From Cladosporium sp. IMV 00045 (lineage: Eukaryota > Ascomycota > Dothideomycetes > Cladosporiales > Cladosporiaceae), in assembly GCA_001931905.2 (NCBI GenBank), contig MSJI02000650.1, positions 1 through 64,000 on the forward strand: DNA of 64,000 bases, in the 5' to 3' direction. Position numbers and translations under genes: made by a program. Positions 20,695 to 31,376 of the stretch are shown here, piece by piece. Each line of letters starts with the position of its first letter. The stretch's first letter is position 1. The notes beneath the pieces are model-generated. The model did not search any database and had not been told where the DNA came from. It saw only the letters and a list, made by a program, of their open reading frames with translations.

Positions 20695-22947
20695 ATGTAC
20701 AACACGAACGAGATCCCAGCTCGACAGCCGCGCGGCAGTTATTCTAAGTTGATCTGCCTGAACTGCCGAGCTCGAAAGATAAAATGCAACCTTCCAGAAG
20801 GCGCACACATCGAACCCTCGCCCAATCCACAACCTGCCGAGCGAGCCTGTATGCGCTGCCAACAGCAAGGCCTGGACTGTGTCGTTGACAAGACCATCCT
20901 CGGACGACCCTCGCAGAAGCGGCCTAGGCCTGATCAGGTCAAGGATGAAGATGATGAGCTCTTTCATGAACACGACGGCGGCCAGCCGGCTGATTCCGAT
21001 GTACAAGACTTCGTACTGTCTGACCTGAGGGCTGAAGTCAACGAGATTGACATTACCCTCTCTATGCCTGCGAGGGCAAAACCGAGCAAGCGTGAGGTGT
21101 TTGAGGCTTTGATGGATTCCGCGCACTTGTTTTCAGCCTTGATGGCTCGAGACGCCAATTTTGCGAGCCGTGCTTTCGGGTCAGGCTCGTGTGCATCAGT
21201 GAATTTGACGAGACTTGTGAGTGCAGAGCTCGCATCATCGATGGATGAGTGGTTAGTTTTGATCATATCACGTCTCTAGAATCTACCGTGAGGTGCTAAC
21301 GCAAGAGGCAGCTTGGTCTGGCATTACCTACACGCTCCTTACGTCCCAACCATTACAGAACTTCGCCAGCAGCTACTCGCGGATCCCGAAGACTGGTCCA
21401 ACTCATCTACGAAGGCTTTGTTTGCATTCCTCTGCCTGATCGCACTGAACGTGCCTTCTCGGAGGGCACGGGCTCCGCCACAGCTCCGCCCTCAACTCCA
21501 GAGCATTGTCCAGGTTTTATGCCGGAATCTCTTGTTTGACCTGCCCGCACACAAGCACGCTTTGTTCGTGTTAGATCTCCTTGGCGACTACATGCCGTTA
21601 GCACTCGCGAGCGGGCAATCAGTGGCTGCAGCATCTATCAAGCGCAAGCTAAGCACGACTCTTGCGAAACGGACGGCACGTCAATTGGGATATGACAATG
21701 CGGCGAGCCGTTTGCAGAGAATGTTGGATAGCAGTCAAGACGTTAACGCAGCTGCCGCCAAAAGCACGGCGTTGGAGGCTTTGCAGTGGTGCCAATGGCT
21801 CATGTTGGAATCTGTCGTCGACGGCTACGTGCTGAAGCCTGTCTCTGAGCAACGCAGTCCGCTGCCAGAGGTACGCGCCAATCTAGTGGCGGTGAAAGGT
21901 GCCGTGGAAAAGGTACCCATGCCGCCTGCAGTCCTTCTCATGTACCATCATCTGAGCAGCGCCAATATCGAAATGCAGGCTGCTGTAGCAGGCAAGCAAA
22001 ATTGGCTCGATCTTACAGCCCTGGGTCGACTTATGGAGTCACATGCTAAGCAATGCGAGAGCCACCGCGAGTATATCCGCCACTTGTTAGACAGTTGTGA
22101 TCGAACCGGCAGCTCCAATGTCGACGAAGAGATCGCAGCCGTCATCCAGCTCCGATCGGCAGACCTGAACGTATCGCAAGTCCGTATCGGTGGACTCTGC
22201 ATTTTCTATGGGCTAATGACCGGTCTTCGCCCGCCAGGAATCAACCAGGATGTGACCCCGGATGAAGCCATGCAAGTGAGCTCAGAAATTATCTCAAACC
22301 TGAGAGAAAAGCACGACACCCTCAGTGACCCCGCCTCAATCGGATCTTTCATCGCCAAGTACGGCGATCCGAGGTTCACTCAATTGGCGCAGATCCTTCG
22401 GGATTTCGTCTACATGGCCGACAAATTCCGCCTGGGTGGTATCGCATACATGCCGCCTGCCGTGCCGGCCGTGAGCGCGCTCTTGTTTGCGTCAAGAGAA
22501 ATCGTGGAGAACAACGCCACGCGACTGAAAGGCTGGGGTGGGCTGCACCCGAACGTTGATGTCCACTTGCTGCTGCTGCAGGACGTGGCGAAGCGGCTTG
22601 ATGGGATGGATAGAGTGGGCGGTGGCTCTGAGGCGATCGCAGAGGGCAGCATCTACGCTTCCGGTGCGAAGCTGATTAAGAGTCTGTGCAGTATCGTGGC
22701 TGGTTGGAGGAAGACAATTGCTGAGCAGGAGGTCAGGGATGCGGCAGAAAGAGGTGCAGAGGCAGAGGCGGCGATGCCAGCGGAGTTTGAGGGGGTGGAT
22801 GAGTTTTTGTCAGGCGAGCTGTTTGATGATTGGGAAGAATGGCCGCAAGTGGAGGATTTGGACTTTTCCGAGCTACTTGCGGACGGGATGGAGTGGGTTG
22901 ATTGGGCTCAGATGTCATCGCCTTCAGAAGGGCACAGCTCAGTTTGA
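20695..22947 (+). CDS. Zn2Cys6 fungal transcription factor
   Basis: Nuclear regulator with an N-terminal binuclear zinc cluster: CLNCRARKIKC, then CMRCQQQGLDC, residues about 22-62. The loop between cysteines 3 and 4 is 20 residues (Pro-rich), longer than the usual 5-9. It is followed by VDKTILGRPSQKRPR, the basic linker common in this class. Exon 1 is 20695-21251 and exon 2 21312-22947; the 60-nt intron (GTTAGT...GCTAAC...GGCAG) restores frame to MDECLVWHYLHAPYVP and gives 730 aa. The remaining sequence is largely helical without a recognisable fungal_trans domain, and the C-terminus is acidic and aromatic (FDDWEEWPQVEDLDFSELL), resembling an activation domain. A competing donor (GTGAGT at about 21218) does not restore frame. 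The target is unknown; the adjacent amidase is a positional candidate. Confidence 0.88.
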
Positions 22948-23004
22948 TGAAGTCAGTTTTCATCAGTGATATAATACATTGATTTGATTGGGGTATTGTT
23001 TGCT

Positions 23005-24015
23005 CTAAAAGTACATGATTAGTATTCTGTCTCTGTGATCTACAAGGCTCTGGTACTGCAAGACTTGAGTAGCCAGCTCGTTCTTGCTCCATTGCAGCCC
23101 TCCGTCCAAGATCAGATGAGTGTATGCGAAGATGCTCGCATCGAGCATACTCGGTTGTGCTTGGCCAAAGAACCACTCGTCTTTGCCGAGTAATTCTGAA
23201 AGGGCAGACAGAGCGTTGCGAGACTCGCGCATGATGTCTGCCTCTGAGATGGTGGAGGAGAACGACGACTTAGCGAGCTCACTCTGTGCTGCATCGCGCA
23301 ATTGGTGTGCAATTGCGAGCTGAACGAAGGCGTTCGATGAGCAAGGAGCAATGTAGAGGCTGTGGAGGAGAGCGGAGTTGGAAGGATGAAGATACAATTG
23401 ATATAACTGCTTTTGGTTAGCAAATGCTTATGGTGTCGATCATTCGATTTTACTTACCCAAGCTTTTCTCAAAGCATTACTAACCAGCGACGAGTATGTT
23501 TCGAATCGCAAGTCTTCTGGCTCTTCCAATGTTTTCAGAGGCTGGGTCTTCATCCACTTCCTTAGCTTGTTGCTTGATACGGCATCAGGCGGATTTGAAG
23601 TGTCTTCTGTTGACGCAGCAGGTTGCAAGAATGGCAAGATGCCGGCTGGTGACGCATGGTTGCTCGATGGAACCAATCTGTATTGAAGTCCAGAGAAGTT
23701 GAGGTAGGCCTGTTCGCGACAGATTGTTTAGCCTCTCGTCCTTGCGCCTGTGCCCACTATTGTCCCTACCTGCCACTTCAAACATCCGGGATTGAAGCTT
23801 GGTTTCCCATCATTCGCATCTCCTTCCGTGGTGAAGACGTGTAGGATGTGCTGATCTTTCTCTTTCGGAGCTCTCAAAGGGAGCTCGTTCTCTCCATACT
23901 GGACGAGTGGGAATTTGTCGAACACTCGTTTGAGCGGTGCAGGAATTCGGAATATGCTGCTTTGTTGTTGCTGTGACCAAGTGGCCGCTGGGGGGCCGCC
24001 GGCGTTCTGTGTCAT
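23005..24015 (-). CDS. Metaxin-like subunit of the mitochondrial SAM complex (Sam35/Sam37 type)
   Basis: Outer-membrane component of the sorting and assembly machinery that inserts beta-barrel proteins. Three exons (23770-24015, 23458-23709, 23005-23406) join in phase 0 across introns of 60 nt (GTAGGG...AACAG) and 51 nt (GTAAGT...GCTAAC...GCAG) to give 299 aa. Residues about 25-115 form the metaxin/Tom37 thioredoxin-like domain: IPAPLKRVFDKFPLVQYG, SFNPGCLKWQAYLNFSGLQY, SNHASPAGILPFLQP. The last 130 residues form the GST-C-like helical domain, ending LVDHRDRILIMYF. No C-terminal membrane anchor is visible, which fits Sam35 better than Sam37. The second acceptor could lie three bases upstream, adding one Gln. 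Confidence 0.88.
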
Positions 24016-24649
24016 GGGGGCTCAAGATTGGATGTCATCTTTGGAGATTGTTTCATACCTCCGGCTCGAAGCCAACATGTCGCGCTGTCGGGGGTTTGGA
24101 TGCGCTGCGGTGACTGTCCGTTTACGGCTAGTTTAAACCCTAACCCTTAAGCTTGACCCTACTTACCCACAATGATCCATCCACCTACAAACTCCTTTCA
24201 TCGAGCGGATCTTAGGCACGATCTTATCGACAAGACGCAACAGCGATTTAGATATCTTCATGAGGACTTCGAGAAATTCCTTGCACAATTACTGCAGTGC
24301 CGAGGCGCTTGCGATATGCTGAGGAGATGGGAAAGGTAGAAGTTCCGCCCAACGCCTTCGGACGCTCCTCTATTCTCGGCAACGATCATATTTATCTGCC
24401 GATTGGTTTACTCATTTCACGCTCCCTGATTGCTCAGCAACATCTCTTGATACAGCCTGTTCCTCCTTCCAATGAAGCTTCCCCGCAGTAAGATGTCGTC
24501 GTGCAGACAAGCCACACGCATCGGACAATTGACGATGCGCAACAGCGAGCGGGATACATGTCTGGTACATTAGGGTATAAGAGTTGCAGGCGATGCTGTT
24601 TCAATACACCAATTCCTGCAAGGATCTCCATCCCAACTTTTTTCCCTCC
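24016..24649. other. Intergenic, transporter promoter
   Basis: About 0.63 kb. It contains a short telomere-like motif, AAACCCTAACCC at 24135-24146. Short frames have no family support. Confidence 0.4.
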
Positions 24650-26558
24650 ATGGCGAATACGAACGGTAAGCTGCAAGAAACCAAAGACCACAACAATGAC
24701 ACGGTCGACTATGCCATCCATGAAGCCCTACACGACGACAAAGACATCGCACAGGGCGAATTGGCCACTCTAGACGCAGGCTACTCGCATGTCATTGCCG
24801 ATCTGCCCGCCGCAGAAGGTAAACGAGCTTTGAGAAAGATCGATTTAGACTCGTACCTCTCCTGGCTGTGCTTTATCTGGTTGCCTTCATCGATAGGAGC
24901 AACATGTAAGCATAAGGTGAGTAACCTAACTTATTCCTGACACTAACACCTTCGATCTTAGCGGCAATGCAAGGATCGCCGGGTTGACAACGGACCTCAA
25001 TCTTACCGGGCTGCAATATAACACTGCCGTGACGTTGTTTTTCCCACCATACTGTCTCTTTGAAGTACCGTCGAACATCGTACTTAAGATCATACGACCT
25101 TCGGTCTGGATTTCGATCTTGCTCTTCTCTTGGGGCCTCGTGATGACTTTGATGGGGTTAATCGTGAATAGACAAGGCTTATATGCGGCAAGATGGTTTC
25201 TCGGTATAGCCGAAGCCGGATTTTTTCCAGGTATGTTTCGACGAAGATAATCACGTCAATGTTAAGACTTCGGTCCCTCGAGCTGACTGGATTTACCTAG
25301 GTGCCACATTTCTTCTGACATTATGGTACAAAAGATACGAGGTTCAAAGTCGAATGGCTGTGTTCTACACCGCAGCAAGTTTGTCCGGTGCCTTTTCCGG
25401 GCTGCTGGCATTTGCCATTGAGAAGATGGATGGAATCGCAGGTAAGCTCAAATCATAGTCGATACTTTCAGATACTTGATTGATCATTCATCAGGACGCT
25501 CTGGATGGCAATGGATGTGAGTTGACTCGACAACATCCCAAAGACGCCCGCTAAATTATCCACAGCTTCATCCTCGAAGGCTTGGTGCCTATAGCTCTGT
25601 CTTTTGTGATCTGGAAGATCCTCCCGGATAATCCAGAGACCGCCCGGTTCCTAGACAAGAAAGAAAAAGAATACATCATCAATCGACTCGCCCTCGAGAC
25701 TGGCTCCGGACACGGTCGGGTCACGAACACGGACAAGATCAGAATGCACCACATCTGGGCAGCTTTCAAGGAGTACAAGATTTGGTGTTCCTGGGTGATG
25801 TTCTGGGCAAACACGATCGGGGTCTACGGGTGAGACCGCTCATAAGCCCCCCAAGAGAACGGAATATCTGACCCATAATGTAGATTCACCGCCACCGTTC
25901 CAGCAGTGATCCAACAACTCGGCTACTCTTCCGCCAGTGCCCAGCTGCTCACCATACCCATCTACGTCTTCGCGATGATCATGACCATCATCTTCGCATT
26001 CTGGTCCGATAAAGTCCAAGAGCGATCTCCCTTCATCATGGTTGGCTATTGCATCGCAGCCGCAGGGTTCATTGGCCAGCTCGCTATCCCGCACACTAGT
26101 TTGCCTGGATTGACGTATGGTTTCCTGTTCCCCGTCGCCGCTGGATTGTATTGTCCATTCATCCACATCGTCTGCTGGACAGGTAAGCCTATCTCCCCAT
26201 GTGGCGCTGATTACCCAGCTAACCGTAATGACCAGCGAACAACCTCGCGCCCTCCTCGAAACGCGCGGTTGGAATGGGTCTGCTCATCTCAGTCGGTAAC
26301 TTGGGCGGTATCGCTGGCTCGAACATCTACATCGCATCGCAGGCGCCCAAGTATCCGACTGGCTTTGGAGTTGGCCTAGGTATGAGCATCGCGGCGATTC
26401 TCATGACATATGTCTTGCGTAAGGCGTGCGAACGGGAGAATAAGGCGAGGAGAAAGATGCTTGATGATGAGGGCGAGCAGGCTGTTCGGGCTAGGTACTC
26501 AGAGCAGGAGCTTTTGGATATGGGTGACAAAAGCCCGTTCTTCATTTACACGCTGTGA
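24650..26558 (+). CDS. MFS anion:cation symporter (allantoate permease/Dal5 type), with apparent 1-base frameshift
   Basis: Plasma-membrane transporter of the fungal allantoate/nicotinate/vitamin permease type. Seven exons: 24650-24905, 24962-25230, 25301-25441, 25495-25516 (22 nt), 25566-25829, 25884-26182, 26236-26558. All six introns are GT-AG and join in frame. The protein would be about 524 aa with 12 membrane segments and family blocks FIDRSNIGNARIAGL, GWQWIFILEGLVP, ILPDNPETARFL, TANNLAPSSKRAVGMGLL. In exon 1 the frame from ATG 24650 (ending RALRKIDL, 24847) and the frame of the first membrane segment (LVPLLAVLYLVAFIDRSN, from 24850) are separated by only two bases, 24848-24849. The other upstream frame hits TAA at 24820-24822. 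Total exon length is 3n+2. Either a base is missing from the assembly or this copy is inactivated. Substrate unknown. Confidence 0.88.
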
Positions 26559-26751
26559 TGATGGGAGCGCAGCAGCGGGTCGACCAAGGGGTTGGCTCGC
26601 GAGCAGTGTTCACCTGAAGTGGCTTGAGTACGGATGCTTGTTCGAATTTCGAATTTCGGCGTCTACCAGCGGTAGCACTTGAAGATCATGTGACAGACTT
26701 CGGGCAACATGATTGCATCTTCCCTTCAAACCATGAAGACCTTACAACTCA

Positions 26752-27891
26752 TCATTCCTCGCGTCTCAAGGCCAAAATCTCTCCCAATTTCAATTCATTC
26801 TTCCCACCCCAACCCGCAACCCCATGCTCCACTGCTGGTCTGACCTTAACATACCAGCCCCAAGTGCGCCTGTCGAGGTCTTCAGGAGGCAGCGTGTTGC
26901 CCCAAGATTGATACAGCAGTTCTATTGCGCGGAGTAGCATGCCGAGATTGCGTTCCTTGTCTGCGGCTTTCGAGGTCGCGGACGACTTTTTGCCCGATTT
27001 CTCAGACGGCGGCTGATCGAATGCTCTCATGATATATGAGCGTGCGGCTTGGGGCGTGTGGATCGGCATGTTGGTCGTTGTGGCGCTTTGTGCCTTTGCA
27101 AGCGTCGGCATCTCTGCTTTGCTCTTCTTTAGAGCTTCAAGATCGAGACCCCAGAGGGCGGGCTGCTCGTCGTTCACTTCTTCGTCATTCTCTTCAGTGC
27201 CTGCCCCGGTCTTGTCTTCGGCCGATGACTCGATCTTGACTTGTTTGTCTTCCCATTCATATCCCCATCGCTTGAGCACTCGCAATTCCTTGCCCATGAT
27301 CGTTACTGCAGCCTGGCCGACTCCCAGGCCTGATTCTTCTGCGCTCTCTCCCTGTTCGATGCCTAAGGAGACCGCTCGTGCTCGACTCGTTACGCTCACG
27401 TATGCCTGAGCCAAACTCAACCTGCTTGAAAGTGGCTGCTCGGGCATGGTATACTTGAGCAGAACGACCACGAACGCAAGGACCAACGGTGCTCGGTTAG
27501 TGAACAACACCACCCCAGCCAGTTCCTCCGGCGCCAAATCGCTCGTCGGCAGCGACAAAGAAGCTTCAAGTTCAGCAGGAGTCTGCTCCTGCTTCAAGGA
27601 GAAAATGCTACCTTCATTCCTTTTCTTCCTAGGTGATGGCGTGTCGTCTCCTGCCGCGCGCTTTTTGGAGATTCTTTTGGCGGCGTTGTGGATTTGTTTG
27701 GAGACTTTTTCGTCTTCAAAGATCGCTTGGATGGCTTCAAGGTTTCCTTTGGCCAGGGCATCGACGCTGTTGAGGTTGGCTGATTGCAAGGGTTTGACTT
27801 TGCTCATTGCTGTTGCCAGAGGGACTTTTGCGTCTTGCGAGAGGAACCGGAGGAGAGACTGAAGCTCTGCAGCGCTCATGTTGGTCGTCAA
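26752..27891 (-). CDS. Conserved-looking fungal protein, unknown function
   Basis: Single-exon 379-aa protein (start 27891, or 27879 at the second Met). The N-terminal 70 residues are helical (SAAELQSLLRFLSQ, NLEAIQAIFEDEKVSKQIHNAAKRISKK in two pieces), followed by a basic KKRAAGDD...PRKKR stretch that could be a nuclear signal. The centre holds a hydrophobic helix, LVLAFVVVLLKYTMPEQPLS, which recalls a widespread family of uncharacterised filamentous-fungal proteins. The C-terminus (RTWGWYVKVRPAVEHGVAGW, LKLGEILALRR) is also well ordered. There is no transmembrane topology or signal peptide I trust. I do not assign a function. Codon use and length argue for a real gene. Confidence 0.82.
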   Translation of the reverse strand: MTTNMSAAELQSLLRFLSQDAKVPLATAMSKVKPLQSANLNSVDALAKGNLEAIQAIFEDEKVSKQIHNAAKRISKKRAAGDDTPSPRKKRNEGSIFSLKQEQTPAELEASLSLPTSDLAPEELAGVVLFTNRAPLVLAFVVVLLKYTMPEQPLSSRLSLAQAYVSVTSRARAVSLGIEQGESAEESGLGVGQAAVTIMGKELRVLKRWGYEWEDKQVKIESSAEDKTGAGTEENDEEVNDEQPALWGLDLEALKKSKAEMPTLAKAQSATTTNMPIHTPQAARSYIMRAFDQPPSEKSGKKSSATSKAADKERNLGMLLRAIELLYQSWGNTLPPEDLDRRTWGWYVKVRPAVEHGVAGWGGKNELKLGEILALRREE

Positions 27892-28342
27892 AACTGGTTT
27901 GGTGTCGAATTGCTATCTCCTGTGGCAAGATTGATGCCTTCGTTCATGCGCATAGATTCCGTGTAATCGTGATGGTTGGTTTGAGAGTGGCGCATGGGGT
28001 GGGCCCACCACGCAAAGGGCACGGACCCTTCAAGTTAGAGGTGCTGCCACATTCACACCTCACTCTTGTTTCCGAACGATAGAATTGTCGTTTGGGTCCA
28101 ACGAAACCGAGAAAACGTGACTTGTATTTTAGGCGGCAATGTTGTGTGATTCTAGGCTCGGTTCGGCAACCCCGCCCTCAAGCAAGCCGTGATACCGAAT
28201 CATCAACCTTGAGGAGTCACAGTTAGAGCGACAATCATCTCTCACATGCGTGAATCATCGCATTCGTGCCGGCTAGGTTGAAATAAGACCTCGCGCCTCA
28301 GCATCCAACGACCCCATCGCCAAAACCACCAGCTTTCCAAAG
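27892..28342. promoter_or_regulatory. Divergent promoter region
   Basis: About 0.45 kb between two divergent genes. No obvious TATA or CCAAT box stands out, and no RNA gene or repeat was seen. Confidence 0.35.
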
Positions 28343-29279
28343 ATGGGCCAATTTTACGAGCAAATCCCCGAAGTCAGCACCCCAGCCTCCCCTCAACATC
28401 AGCGCAAACTAATAACACACAATAACAGTCCATGATCCAATGGATCCTGGACCAAAAAATGTTCTGGGTAGCAACAGCCCCTCTAAGCCCAACAGGCCAC
28501 GTCAACGTCTCCCCCAAAGGCGGCGAGTACTTCGGCGTGTTGGACCGCAAAACCTTCTGGTACCAAGAACTCACCGGCAGCGGCAACGAGACGATCTCAC
28601 ACATCTACGAGCCGGGCAACAACCGCGTGACCGTCATGTTGAACGCTTTCGAAGGACCGCCTCGTATCATGAGGCTTTTTGGGAAATGTCGAGTGATGGA
28701 GCACGGCACGCCGGCTTTTGAGGAGTTTGTGAAAGCGCAGAAAGTGGATTGCATCCCTGGTACGCGAAGTATTATCATCGTCGACATTCATCAGGTGGGG
28801 ACTTCGTGTGGCTTTTCGGTGCCGTACTACGATTTCAAAGATCACAGGCCGATTCTCAATGACTTTTTCAAGAAAAAGGCGAAGAGGCAGGCGGAAGGCA
28901 ACGCGTCGGATAGTATGCCAAGGTGAGTGCCTACAGAAATCCCTTCGTTCTTCGACAATGTACTCATGATTACAGGTACTGGGCAACCAAGAACGCTTGG
29001 AGCATGGATGGTCTGCCAGGTACCAATAATGGCCAAGCGACTATGATATCCGAGAAGATCACGCCGCTCAAAAAGATGGTCGGACCGTTGGCACCGACGC
29101 GGTATCGAAATCGCAACGGTGGGTTTGGGCCGGAACATCTGTTACTTGCAGGGCTGCTGAGTACTCTTTTGACCGTTCTGTTGATGCTCTATGGAGCGCA
29201 GGTCGCGAAGACTTTGTTGGGCAACGGTGCTGCTAAAGATACGCTTGATCGATCTAGAGGGGAACGGTTTTGGTTCTGA
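28343..29279 (+). CDS. PNPOx-like FMN-binding split-barrel protein with C-terminal membrane segment
   Basis: Member of the pyridoxamine 5'-phosphate oxidase-like family; fungal relatives are probable flavin- or F420-like cofactor-binding oxidoreductases of unknown substrate. Exons 28343-28372, 28429-28922 and 28976-29279 give 275 aa. The first exon encodes only MGQFYEQIPE; its intron is GTCAGC...CTAAT...AACAG, the second GTGAGT...TACAG. The split-barrel core spans about residues 10-180: FWVATAPLSPTGHVNVSPKG, YFGVLDRKTFWYQELTGSG, RVTVMLNAFEGPPRIMRLFG. Near the C-terminus is a hydrophobic helix (HLLLAGLLSTLLTVLLMLYG, residues about 228-250) followed by a short polar tail, so the enzyme may be tail-anchored to an internal membrane. 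The start is fixed by the perfect splice to the conserved SMIQWIL. Confidence 0.88.
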
Positions 29280-31376
29280 GGCTTTGTGAATGACGAAATC
29301 CCATATAGCCATTCCTAGGGCATTTGATTCAAAGAAAGGAGTTGCGGCGGATAGAGATAGTAATTATCAAGCAGGCCCACCATTATATGGCTGTTTTCCT
29401 CCAAAGCCATTATTAGGTACCTGGTTATTCACAACTGTGAACGTCGATCATGAAAAGCAGCCTTCAAAGAGGTTTGGCGCATGATGATAAGGCGGTCCGA
29501 ACAGACAAGACGCACGTCTCGCTCTAAACAAAACGAAGACCACAGATCTCGATTGCATTGCATATTGGACTTTGTTGATCGGCTGACAAGTTGACATTTC
29601 TGTTGAAACTCACGGGCTCGCCTGCTCGCGAGGGAAAGACAAGAGAAAATCCAAAACAGCGCGATCCCTGCGATCCCGTTGGAGTGTGGAGAAAGGCAGT
29701 GTCGATCAGAAGGGCAGGCAGGAACTGATATCATTGATTGCCGGCCGGTGAGGGAATTCGGACGTGGCTGGCATTGGGATTGGGAGTGTTCGTTGTCAAC
29801 GGGTGTTAAACTGGCGTCCAGGCTCCTTTCTGCGCGTCTCAGCCAGCAAGCTGAATGTAACGAGAGTACAATATGAGCATGACGTTAGATGGATACATCT
29901 GTGCAGTACATCTATACAGCAACAAAAGTATTTTCCTAGCATACATAGCCGCGGTCAAAGAGGCAACATGACTCAACACCACGCATCACTAGCCCCCTTC
30001 TCGAACTTCGGCAAGCGGGAATGCGCGCGCGCAAAACTAACTAGTCCATCCGCCGAGCCGGGGCCCGAAAGAAGCTACTGACGCTCCCCGTACGAGCCGC
30101 CGGTGCGTGCATTAAGCGCAGCGGCGATTGGGAAGGAAGCCATGTGGTGGGCGTTTTTCGGGCTGGGCGAGTCTTATTATCGCCTAGTTGGTGGGACAAT
30201 AATAGGAGGTGGAAGGTATTGGGAACACGAGCGGGGTCTTGCAGTGTGCAAAGGGGATGTGGTAGTACAATAGATGGGCTGTGAAGGGAACGCGCGTTTG
30301 CGGGTGATGGATAGGGTTGTACAGTTGCGGTGGACAAACAAAAGAAAATTCGAGAGGAAAATTCGGGTAAAGTGAGAGGTGTGCGTGTGGGCGTGTTATG
30401 GGAGGGATGGACAGCGGCAGACAGCTGCGGTTGACGTATGTAGGTCGAAGAAGAGTGGGCTCGCTTGAACAAGAATTTAGAGTGCAGAGGTGCGTGAGTG
30501 GGAAGGAGAGCTAGCAGGAGCATCAAGGCCTCCTCCTTCCTGTCTGTCTCCTCTCCTGCCATCCTACCATCATCCTGTTATTTTCATCAACTCATCTCTC
30601 ATCAACCCATTCTCACCACCAATTTCATCTTCTACCATCACCAGCACCGACCAACAACCTCATCCCATCACATCAAAGCTCTCTCTCATTACTCTGATCT
30701 TCCGCCTTACCGGATTAATTCAGGGTCGACGACCACGCTACCACCTTTCCGCGGCATGCTACCAAGCTACTACTGACCTAATCCCTGAAACACCCGCCGT
30801 GCCCGTTGCTTTTTGCGGGACAATCCTGGCAACGCGCGCCCGTCTCTGTCTGTTTCGTCCTGTCTATCCGCCTGCTTGCTCGTCTGCCTACTTGCCCCGT
30901 CTGCCTACTTGCCCCGTCTGCCTACTTGCCCCGTCTGCCTGCCTGCCTGCCTGCCTCTCCTGAGCGAGCGCAATACGCTGCGACATCATCGTCATCTCGC
31001 CACTAACTACCATCACCGCCCACCGCCGCCCAACGACACCCGACTCCCTTTCTCTCTCCTACACCGCCGTCCATCCCATCACTACCATCACCCACTCTCC
31101 ATACCGCCTCTCCAGCTCGCTTTTTTGCGCCGTTGCGACGTGTAGCGACCCAGAAGCCAGCCCAGCCCAGCCCACCTTGCGTTGGTCCCGCGTGCTGCAT
31201 ATGCAAGGTCTCCGCCTTTCAACCAATCTCCATCGCTGTCGCCTGGGCTCTCTAGCCGTGCCAGCATTCTTGTCTGACCAGCGCGGTCAATATCACATCA
31301 GCCCTCACGCGTCGTGGTAGCCATCCAATTTTCCGTGCATCATCATCGCCGTCGCCAACCTGCACACTCCTCCATC
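29280..31376. other. Long intergenic region and probable long GDS1 leader
   Basis: About 2.1 kb without a supportable gene. From about 30530 to 31370 the plus strand is strongly pyrimidine-rich, as in long 5' leaders of fungal regulatory genes, and includes a 17-bp minisatellite at 30881-30931. A 173-codon minus frame (30041-30562) and several plus frames have biased composition without family signature. A non-coding RNA cannot be excluded. Confidence 0.45.
30881..30960 (+). repeat. 17-bp minisatellite plus (TGCC)n tract
   Basis: Three exact tandem copies of cgtctgcctacttgccc at 30881-30897, 30898-30914 and 30915-30931, followed by cgtc and repeated tgcc units to about 30958. It lies in the probable leader of the GDS1 gene. 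Confidence 0.95.

Noticed and set aside
30041..30562. 173-codon minus-strand frame
   Set aside because: Pro/Ser/Thr/His composition from a skewed region, no domain, no splice partners and no conserved start context.
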